Both the position numbers and the translations under genes were made by a program. Under the pieces are notes generated by a model. That model was not told the origin of the DNA, did no database searches, and worked only from the letters and a program-made list of their open reading frames with translations. A DNA stretch of 64,000 nucleotides from an uncultured bacterium (GTDB taxonomy: Bacteria; Cyanobacteriota; Vampirovibrionia; Gastranaerophilales; Gastranaerophilaceae). Positions within the stretch are counted from its first letter, which is position 1. Every line of letters starts with the position of its first letter. Below are positions 58,025 to 64,000 of the stretch, one piece after another. The stretch is taken from the NCBI GenBank assembly GCA_949296245.1, contig CASFNW010000003.1, forward strand, positions 1 through 64,000, given 5' to 3'.

Positions 58025-59350
58025 TTATATCTGACTTTGTTTCTTTATGGAAACAACTTCTATTGCTTGTGCTGGACATATATTCTGACAGGCACCGCAG
58101 CCTATACATTTTGCAGCCAGATATTCAGGTACATTCCCTGCGCTGTGTCTTAAGGCCCCTTTGGGACATACATGCGAGCACAAACCGCATTTTGAACACA
58201 TATCTCTGTCCAGTTTTACGAGTCCGATTCTGCAATTTTGTTTTTCATCCAGTGTCATTTTTCTTATTGCACCTGTCGGACAAATATCAGAGCAATTTTT
58301 GCAATTATATTCACATTTCCCTTTAGAAAAATCAATATGCACTGTTTCATAGTCAGCATCAGGTTTTTTAAGGATTTTCCCTTTGCAGTGTTCTACACAT
58401 AACCCGCAGTTTGTACACTTTTGCGCAAAGTCCTCTGGTGATACTGCCCCCGGAGGCAGTATCGGTCTGTTCTTGAAAGAATCGACAACCGTTTTTGCAA
58501 TATCTTTGCCTTTTGCAAGGACACCCGCAGCAACTGCTAGAACCACACCTGTTGTTATAAAATTCCTCCTCGACGGCTCAAATTTAACAGGTACTGAAGT
58601 ATTCTGTACTCCAAATAAGATTCCATGTCCCGGACATTTTGCGACACATCTCATACAGCGTATGCATCTTTCGTTATCAAGAGTTTTTTTCTCGGAGTCT
58701 ATAGCTCCTGCCGGACACTCTTTTTCGCATTGACCGCATTTTTTGCAAATATCCGGTGATATATACATTTTAAAAATACCATATTTTGAACATAATCCAA
58801 GAAATGTACCTACCGGACACAAGGTTGTACAAAATATTCTGTTTTTCCACAAAACCAGTAAAACCAATATTATGAGAGGAGCAAACGTATACAAAGAAAC
58901 TTCTTTATAATGAACAAAACCAGTGATTATATTTCCGAAATTTGAATACGGGTCAAGATATCTGAATATTGCACTAATACCAATAAAAGCGCAAGCAAGT
59001 GTAGCCGCCAGTACTATATATCTTATGTAATAAAAGTTTGGCGATTTACCGCTTCTTCTTCTGAAAACAGAGCCTATTATATCCTGCAGAATACCAAACG
59101 GACAGAATACCGAGCAGTAAAAACGCCCGAAAACAAAAGCCAATAAAATATTAATAATAACAATAGCAATTGTAATTATTGAAAAATCAACAAACACTCT
59201 TGTCAGAGCAGGCGCAAAATTAAATTGCATAATATACACAGCAGGTTTAAAGTGACTAAAAAAAGCAGTCAATGCAATTATAAAGAATACAAATGTTAGA
59301 CTCAATCTTATAAAATAAGGTTTTTTACTGCCTCTGAAATTTTTAAACAT
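58025..59350 (-). CDS. NapH-NapG-like polyferredoxin with internal twin-arginine motif
   Basis: A 441-residue redox protein. Residues 1-190 hold four or five membrane helices with two CxxxCP motifs (YCSVFCPFG, FCTTLCPVG) as in NapH/NosR. Residues 202-240 hold two 4Fe-4S motifs (CKKCGQCEKECP, CIRCMRCVAKCP). At 260-264 there is SRRNF followed by ITTGVVLAVAAGVLA, a textbook twin-arginine signal in the middle of the chain. Four more 4Fe-4S motifs follow. The layout equals NapH fused to the Tat-exported NapG, giving a wire from the cytosol through the membrane to the periplasm. It lies between the aldo/keto reductase (one-base gap) and tatA. Confidence 0.92.
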   Translation of the reverse strand: MFKNFRGSKKPYFIRLSLTFVFFIIALTAFFSHFKPAVYIMQFNFAPALTRVFVDFSIITIAIVIINILLAFVFGRFYCSVFCPFGILQDIIGSVFRRRSGKSPNFYYIRYIVLAATLACAFIGISAIFRYLDPYSNFGNIITGFVHYKEVSLYTFAPLIILVLLVLWKNRIFCTTLCPVGTFLGLCSKYGIFKMYISPDICKKCGQCEKECPAGAIDSEKKTLDNERCIRCMRCVAKCPGHGILFGVQNTSVPVKFEPSRRNFITTGVVLAVAAGVLAKGKDIAKTVVDSFKNRPILPPGAVSPEDFAQKCTNCGLCVEHCKGKILKKPDADYETVHIDFSKGKCEYNCKNCSDICPTGAIRKMTLDEKQNCRIGLVKLDRDMCSKCGLCSHVCPKGALRHSAGNVPEYLAAKCIGCGACQNICPAQAIEVVSIKKQSQI

Positions 59351-59351
59351 A

Positions 59352-60593
59352 CTAAGCGCCTTTAATCTGTCTGTATGCTTTGTCTACTTTTTCAAGAAGT
59401 GCAGGGATATCAAGCCGCTGCGGGCATTTTGTTTTACATAGTCCGCATTTTATACATTTATCTGCTCTTTCTGATTCTTTCAATGCTTCATAATGGCTGA
59501 TAAATCCATTTTTACCCATGCCTGTTGTATCCTGTTTGTATTGATTATAAACAGAAAATATACTGGCAATATCTACTCCTATAGGGCATTCACAGTATCT
59601 GCATGTTGTACAGCCTATTGCCTGTGTTTTCAAATGAGCAGCTATCGCTCTGTCATACACTTCATTTTCTTCTTTAGAGAGCGGTGTAAGATTTGTAAAT
59701 GTTTTGATGTTATCCTCCAGATGTTCAGGCAGAGTCATACCGCTAAGCATAGTCAAAATTCCATCCAAACCGGCAAGCCATCTGAACGCCCACGAGGCAA
59801 CACTCACATCCGGATTGTAATCTTTGAGTATTTTTGTTGCAGATGTATTCAAGTTTGCAAGTGCACTGCCTCTTAAGGGCTCCATAACAATAATCGGCAA
59901 ATTTTCCTTTCTTGCAATTTCGTATTGTTCTTTACCTCTGCAAGCTTTCCAATCGAGTCTGTTTATCTGCAGCTGGACAAATTCCCATTTGTCATAGTAG
60001 TCTATAATTTCCTGCAAAAGTTCAGGTGTATCATGGTGAGAAAAGCCAAGGTGTTTAATTTTTCCTTCTTTTTTCATTCTTTCCAAAAAAGGAATTACAT
60101 TATATTTTTTAGTATTTTCCCAGTTATGTTTATTCAGACAGTGTACAAGATAAAAATCAAAGTAATCTGTCTGGCATCTTTGCAGCTGTTCATTGAAAAT
60201 TCTTTCAACATCCTCTTCTTTTTCGAGCAGCATAACAGGCATTTTGGTTGTAAGGTTAAATGACTCTCTATCATATTTTTTCAGAGCATCTCCCATTGCT
60301 TTTTCACTTTTTCCTCTCATATACATATAGGCTGTATCAAAATAGTTTATGCCTGCATCAATTGCTCTTTGCACCATCTTTTTATTAAGTTCATCATCTA
60401 TAATTCCGTTTGAGGTAGTCGGAAGTCTCATTGCTCCAAAGCCTAGCATAGATATGTCAAGATGTTTAAATTTAGTAGTTGTAACTTTTGAAGATGATAA
60501 ACTATTACTTGTTGTTCTAAAAGTACATCCGCTTAACAAAACAGCACCGCTTGCAGCCAATAGTGAATTTTTGATAAATTCTCTTCTGTTCAT
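59352..60593 (-). CDS. Tat-exported aldo/keto reductase lipoprotein with ferredoxin tail
   Basis: A 413-residue protein beginning NRREFIKNSLLAASGAVLL, a twin-arginine signal, ending in a lipobox LSGC (cysteine 23). The aldo/keto reductase barrel follows: AGINYFDTAYMYMRGKSE with Asp and Tyr, the lysine in TTKMPV, and YFDFYLVHCLN with His. The C-terminal 90 residues add Cys clusters (CTTCRYCECP and CIKCGLCKTKCP), as in ferredoxin-linked AKR proteins. It is probably folded with cofactor, exported by Tat and anchored to a membrane. First gene of the operon with the polyferredoxin, tatA and tatC. Confidence 0.93.
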   Translation of the reverse strand: MNRREFIKNSLLAASGAVLLSGCTFRTTSNSLSSSKVTTTKFKHLDISMLGFGAMRLPTTSNGIIDDELNKKMVQRAIDAGINYFDTAYMYMRGKSEKAMGDALKKYDRESFNLTTKMPVMLLEKEEDVERIFNEQLQRCQTDYFDFYLVHCLNKHNWENTKKYNVIPFLERMKKEGKIKHLGFSHHDTPELLQEIIDYYDKWEFVQLQINRLDWKACRGKEQYEIARKENLPIIVMEPLRGSALANLNTSATKILKDYNPDVSVASWAFRWLAGLDGILTMLSGMTLPEHLEDNIKTFTNLTPLSKEENEVYDRAIAAHLKTQAIGCTTCRYCECPIGVDIASIFSVYNQYKQDTTGMGKNGFISHYEALKESERADKCIKCGLCKTKCPQRLDIPALLEKVDKAYRQIKGA

Positions 60594-60630
60594 CTCTACC
60601 TCAAATATTTACCTAATGCCTTGTATTTAT

Positions 60631-60661
60631 AATCTATCACCTAATAGCAGCTCTAAGTCAA
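60631..60661 (-). promoter_or_regulatory. MerR-type promoter with 19-bp spacer
   Basis: On the minus strand TTGACT (60656-60661) and TAGATT (60631-60636) are 19 bases apart, the long spacing that MerR activators compensate by twisting DNA. The spacer contains the sequence TAATAGCAGCTCTAA (plus strand 60642-60656), matching 13 of 15 bases of the palindrome at 54568. Confidence 0.65.
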
Positions 60662-60739
60662 GTTTTTCATATTATTTTGATAATTCTTCGTAAGAGCCCA
60701 AACGGCTTGAAAAAAGAAGGACAAATTTTACTTTTTCTT

Positions 60740-61108
60740 ATCTAATCTAGTGTTGCAGTTGGCGCCTCGAGCCTGTCTTGGAATACTGACGCTACGGCAA
60801 AGCGTGGTTTGTCTTCGCATGGGGTAAAGCCCCGTCAGATTCCGCTTTGAGCCGTCACTGCTAACCTTTTCAATGTGACATAATTACTATACTGCACGCA
60901 AAAGCTTCGCTTGTGCGTGCAGTATAAAGATTTACGAGCCGTACATATCAAAATGCCCTTCGGGTACGGCTGACGCTTCAGAATGACGTAGGAATAGATT
61001 CTTCGATCACTTCGTTTCCTCAGAATGACGAATGAGACATGTAATAAAATAATCTGTCATTCTGAACACTCAGCCGAACAAAAAGATTAAGTATAGTTTT
61101 GTGAGAGG
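60740..61108. repeat. dispersed repeat, copy B
   Basis: Shares ATCTAATCTAGTGT, CAGTTG, CTGTCTTG, the word GCCGAACAAAA and TTGTGAGAGG with copy A at 44516-44766, in the same order. Confidence 0.65.
60888..60926. repeat. 18-bp palindrome with TTC loop (TATACTGCACG family)
   Basis: Arms 60888-60905 and 60909-60926 pair at 17 of 18 positions around TTC. The outer arms equal those at 278-328, the inner arms differ. Confidence 0.75.
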
Positions 61109-61226
61109 ACGAAGAATCCATCACATATAGTCCTTCACTCAGTTCGTTCAACTACACAGCATTGTCAAAATCCGCTGCATAATAAATATTATCAATATTA
61201 AAATCTGTCATTGAATTGTGTAACAT

Positions 61227-62264
61227 CTACAATTCTGACCCGGATATTTTATTTAGTATTTTATTAAAATCAAAAACACAATCCTTTGCTTTTTTTTGTA
61301 TCATCTGCGTTTGAATTGCTTTTAATTTATCGAATAATGTGTTTAAATCTTCATTTTCATTTAACTCTGAACATGGCAAATCAAACCTGTCAGCGAGTTT
61401 CTTTACTTTTGTGTCATAACTCAGAGCAAGTGTGGGGATTCCGTATTTTAGCGCAAGAAGGCAGGCATGGTATCTCATACCTATCAAATAATTCAATTCT
61501 GCAAAAGACTCTACAGTATTTTCTATGCTCATTGCATTTATCAGCTTTGTCTTGATATCAGGCTTTAGAAGCTTTAGCTGTGCTTCAAAATGTTTGCATA
61601 TATCCAAATCAAGTGCGTCTTGAAATGAATATATATATATTTGCTTATCCGGAAAATAATCAACTACACTTTTTGCAAGATTAAAAAGATATTTTTGAGA
61701 CAGCCCCTTCCAGCTTCTTAGCTGTATACCGACCTTGTCTGCAGGATTGTATGCTTTTGTTCTAATATTCCATACGGGGTCTGATACAAGCTCAGGGTTG
61801 AGCTTCCAGCTTCTTAATAAAAAGAGGCTTTTTTCATCCCGTACAGTTATGTATTTACATTTTTTCAGTGCAATTTTTGTAAGCAATTTCCCAAAAATAT
61901 TTTTTATAGGCCCTATTCCCTGTGCAAAAATAATTACATCTTTTTTTAAAAATTCTGCACACAAAATCACAAAAACATAATACAAAAGACTCTTTAAACT
62001 CGTTGAATCCTGTAAAAGGCTGCCGCCTCCGCTTATCAGTACATCGCAGTTTTTCAGAGTTTTTATTATTGACTTTATATTAAATGTGTAAACAGCATTT
62101 ACTCCGAGGTTAAATCCTGTTTTTTCAGGATTTTTTGAAAAGACTGTTATGTAAAAATTGTTTTTCTTTAATTCTTTTGTCAAAACATTTAAAATTGCTT
62201 CGTCACCGAAATTGTCAAACCCGTAATAACCGGAAACCGCAATGTGTTTAACTTTATCAGACAT
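61227..62264 (-). CDS. csaB: CsaB-like polysaccharide pyruvyl transferase
   Basis: A 345-residue GT-B-like enzyme of the pyruvyl transferase family. SGYYGFDNFGDEAILNVL near the start, ISGGGSLLQDSTS, FAQGIGPI and the late IGMRYHACLLALKYGIPTLALSYD are characteristic of CsaB, which adds pyruvate ketals to secondary cell-wall polymer for S-layer binding. Other polysaccharide pyruvylases and related sugar transferases share these motifs. It lies 11 bases after the PfkB kinase gene, so the two are probably co-transcribed. Confidence 0.85.
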   Translation of the reverse strand: MSDKVKHIAVSGYYGFDNFGDEAILNVLTKELKKNNFYITVFSKNPEKTGFNLGVNAVYTFNIKSIIKTLKNCDVLISGGGSLLQDSTSLKSLLYYVFVILCAEFLKKDVIIFAQGIGPIKNIFGKLLTKIALKKCKYITVRDEKSLFLLRSWKLNPELVSDPVWNIRTKAYNPADKVGIQLRSWKGLSQKYLFNLAKSVVDYFPDKQIYIYSFQDALDLDICKHFEAQLKLLKPDIKTKLINAMSIENTVESFAELNYLIGMRYHACLLALKYGIPTLALSYDTKVKKLADRFDLPCSELNENEDLNTLFDKLKAIQTQMIQKKAKDCVFDFNKILNKISGSEL

Positions 62265-62275
62265 AATAGTACCTG

Positions 62276-63214
62276 CTATTGACCGTAATATGCTGAATAC
62301 ACTTCTTCTTTGTACGGTGTGGACTTAATCGCGCCCATCCCTTTGCATTGTATTGCCGCATCTATCGCTGCCAGTTTTGCTGCTTCGAATGCTGTCATAC
62401 CGGAATTTAGCCCGTGTAAAAATGCACCGTTAAAGGCATCACCGGAACCCGTAGAGTCCACTACTTCTTCTGTTTGAAATTTTATAAAAGTTATATCGCC
62501 TTCAAAACCGACAAAATATCCTTTGTCCTTTGCTGATTTTACAACGACAATACTTATTCCTTTGTCCCACAAATATTTTATGCATTTGTCCGGTGAATCT
62601 ATTTCAAAAAGCTTTATACAATCGTGTTCCAAACTTAAAAACATAATACTTATGTAGTCTGATATTTCATCAAAGGCATCTTTCGCATCCTGTACTCCCC
62701 AGAGTCTCGGGTCAAAATTTGGATCATATGCCGTTGTCATATTATTTTCAGAGGCTATTTGAAAAGCTTTTTTCACTGCTTCTTTGGCGCTTAAAGAAAG
62801 CGATTGTGTAACACCTGTTGCATAAATAATGTCCGCACTGAGTATATACTCTTTATATATATCATCAATTGAAAGTTTGGTTGCGGCAGTTTTTTTTCTG
62901 TAATAAACAAACTCTTTTTCTTCATTTTCCGGATGTCCGATAAAATATACACCGTTAAACCCGTCAATGAGTTTTACCTGTGATATATCAAGCCCTTCCG
63001 ACTGCCAGGCGTCCATGAGATATTCTCTAAAAGGATCGTTTGCAACCCTTGAAATGTAACCTGCCTGAGAACCGAGTCTCTGGGCTGCTACTGCCGTACA
63101 CAGAGTGTCACCGCCGTAATATTTGTCCAGTGTTTTTGAATACGCAAGACTTGTCGGGCTGGAAAGCTCAATAAGGCTTTCACCTATTGTTATAATATCT
63201 AATTTTTCACCCAT
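62276..63214 (-). CDS. PfkB-family sugar kinase, KDG kinase-like
   Basis: A 312-residue ribokinase-family kinase. GGDTLCTAVAAQRLG near the N-terminus and DSTGSGDAFNGAF (catalytic Asp, anion hole) are PfkB signatures 1 and 2. AYDPNFDPRLWG is typical of 2-keto-3-deoxygluconate kinases, which feed uronic-acid sugars into glycolysis. I start at ATG 63214, with AAGGA seven bases upstream; an in-frame ATG at 63262 adds 16 unrelated residues. Fructokinase remains possible. Confidence 0.87.
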   Translation of the reverse strand: MGEKLDIITIGESLIELSSPTSLAYSKTLDKYYGGDTLCTAVAAQRLGSQAGYISRVANDPFREYLMDAWQSEGLDISQVKLIDGFNGVYFIGHPENEEKEFVYYRKKTAATKLSIDDIYKEYILSADIIYATGVTQSLSLSAKEAVKKAFQIASENNMTTAYDPNFDPRLWGVQDAKDAFDEISDYISIMFLSLEHDCIKLFEIDSPDKCIKYLWDKGISIVVVKSAKDKGYFVGFEGDITFIKFQTEEVVDSTGSGDAFNGAFLHGLNSGMTAFEAAKLAAIDAAIQCKGMGAIKSTPYKEEVYSAYYGQ

Positions 63215-63289
63215 AATATTATCCTTAGAAATGACAATATCATAAGCAATATAATAGAGCAAATTTTAATATTAAGAAATGTTAACAAA

Positions 63290-63327
63290 GTATATACTAA
63301 AATAGCAATTTTTTGAATGGTATATAC
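63290..63327 (+). promoter_or_regulatory. paired GTATATAC element and promoter
   Basis: GTATATAC occurs at 63290-63297 and 63320-63327. The spacer contains TAGCAATTTTTT and the second copy is followed by TTTATATATATAAGAG, closely matching the region upstream of the small gene at 34202. Confidence 0.55.
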
Positions 63328-63365
63328 TTTATATATATAAGAGTACAAAAGTTGAGAGAAAGAAC

Positions 63366-64000
63366 ATGAACGGCAACAGTTTACAGAATTATAAAGACAG
63401 TGTTATATGTTCGAACACCAACAAAGGTTGGCCTCTTGTTAATCAGTCTACTGATAACACAGGCAACCCTAACCCAATCTATTCAACCAATGTTGGCACT
63501 CTTCTTAACGGTCAAAATACACCGAAAATAAACTGGGGCAGTCCTACAGTTCCGGATAGAATTTTATATTCAAACGGACTCTGGAACTCAGCATCGTCAT
63601 CATCATCTTCTTCCAAATCCGGTAACGGATTTGCAATATTTGGCACGATAATAAGCTCACTTGGCGCTGTTTTTAGTCTTGTCCCGCTGATTTCTATGTT
63701 TATATCGAAAAAAGACGGTGATAGTGCACAGAATACAGGATTTTCTAAATCAGAAAGAAAAGAAATCTCACAGAATACAGTAGACTATGAAGATGACATG
63801 TCTGCCTTAAATCAAAATATATTAGCTGCTCAGGGTTTAGATGAAAATACAAAACCAGAAACGCTTAAAAACGCTAGTAATGGGCTAATGAACTCAATAA
63901 CCAGAATAAATGGAAAAATTAATGAGGCATCAAATTATATAACTACTGCAGAAACCACAAAGAAAAATGCGAATAAGGCTTTGACTGACGAAAATATTAC
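63366..64000 (+). CDS. Ser/Asn-rich protein with hydrophobic segment, partial at the window edge
   Basis: An open frame from ATG 63366 runs off the right edge (211 residues visible). The first 75 residues are Asn/Thr/Ser/Gly-rich, followed by a poly-serine stretch (ASSSSSSSKSGNG). Next is a membrane-like segment (GFAIFGTIISSLGAVFSLVPLISMFI), then polar coiled-coil helix (LKNASNGLMNSITRINGKI, ASNYITTAETTKKNA). There is no signal peptide. The composition and the coiled coil recall the unknown protein at 39310. The upstream region carries the paired GTATATAC element. Function unknown. Confidence 0.7.
   Translation, partial: MNGNSLQNYKDSVICSNTNKGWPLVNQSTDNTGNPNPIYSTNVGTLLNGQNTPKINWGSPTVPDRILYSNGLWNSASSSSSSSKSGNGFAIFGTIISSLGAVFSLVPLISMFISKKDGDSAQNTGFSKSERKEISQNTVDYEDDMSALNQNILAAQGLDENTKPETLKNASNGLMNSITRINGKINEASNYITTAETTKKNANKALTDENI

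Larger units (their letters stand above)
60594..61226. other. promoter and non-coding repeat island B
   Basis: More than 600 bases without a gene. The left end carries the MerR-type promoter of the aldo/keto reductase operon. From 60740 to 61108 lies a second copy of the repeat seen at 44516-44766. Within it is a hairpin of the TATACTGCACG family (60888-60926) and several GTCATTCTGA words (TCAGAATGACG near 60980 and 61020, CTGTCATTCTGA at 61054). Short frames crossing it have no protein character. Confidence 0.65.

Noticed and set aside
60349-60693. 114-residue plus-strand frame opposite the aldo/keto reductase start
   Set aside because: It lies antisense to the Tat signal and promoter, and has no family features.

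Overview
The window looks like a chromosomal segment of an AT-rich, non-photosynthetic, Gram-negative-type bacterium. Outer-envelope genes support this: a GT9 heptosyltransferase-like enzyme, a Pmp-type autotransporter, two proteins with TonB-like C-termini, an MlaE permease, a Spy/CpxP-like protein, TatA/TatC and a type IV prepilin-like protein. My best guess at lineage is a gut-type relative of Cyanobacteria (Gastranaerophilales/Vampirovibrionia, the former Melainabacteria). This rests on overall gene style (prepilin motif KAFTLSEM, DUF2993, many unrecognised low-complexity surface-type proteins) and not on a marker gene.

Layout. 1-0.57 kb: tRNA-Leu(UAA) and a palindrome-rich non-coding stretch. 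0.57-6.6 kb: a TPR protein, an HD-GYP-like protein, an unknown protein, and a minus-strand operon of hybrid histidine kinase, single-domain response regulator and degenerate PilB/GspE-like ATPase with an MshEN-like front end. 6.7-8.8 kb: thymidine kinase, a small coiled-coil protein and a GT9 enzyme. 9.2-10.6 kb: putative anti-sigma factor, ECF sigma factor and a Spy-like periplasmic protein, closed by a strong terminator. 10.7-14 kb: an exported Gly-zipper protein, a prepilin-like protein, a TIGR02757 protein and TadA. 14.2 kb: a group-2-like sigma-70 factor. 15.1-22.2 kb: an apparent eight-gene minus-strand operon (PurD-like, YlxR, IF-2, RbfA, TruB, DUF2993, GerMN, HicB-like).

23.4-31.2 kb is rich in DNA-processing genes: a double-helicase-domain AddA/AddB-like protein, a Cas4/AddB-type Fe-S nuclease, a DprA/SLOG-like protein and PcrA. 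31-41.7 kb holds an NrtR-like Nudix regulator, a lytic transglycosylase with a structured leader, a DnaQ-type exonuclease, NagA-like and MalQ enzymes, IlvE, MlaE, an unknown low-complexity protein and a ROK kinase. 41.8-51.5 kb is an accessory envelope region: a Pmp-like autotransporter, then six co-directional genes (small anchor, exported Gly-zipper protein, anchored vWA protein, polytopic protein, two TonB-C-like proteins) and a convergent secreted vWA protein. 51.5-54.5 kb encodes a fusion of an endonuclease Q-type PHP nuclease with a UvrD helicase, ending in a canonical beta-clamp motif. 54.6-60.7 kb carries a MerR regulator, a DUF1893-membrane fusion, and an operon of Tat-exported aldo/keto reductase, NapH-NapG-like polyferredoxin with an internal twin-arginine motif, TatA and TatC. 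A palindrome close to the one at the MerR gene's own promoter lies in the 19-bp promoter spacer of this operon. 60.6-63.3 kb: a second repeat island, a CsaB-like transferase and a PfkB kinase. A partial unknown CDS runs off the right edge.

Most worth follow-up: the EndoQ-UvrD-QLSLF fusion, the self-contained Tat redox operon with its inferred MerR control, the vWA/TonB-like envelope cluster, the AddAB-like two-gene nuclease, and a paired GTATATAC element shared by three promoters. No CRISPR array, transposase, integrase or rRNA gene was seen.
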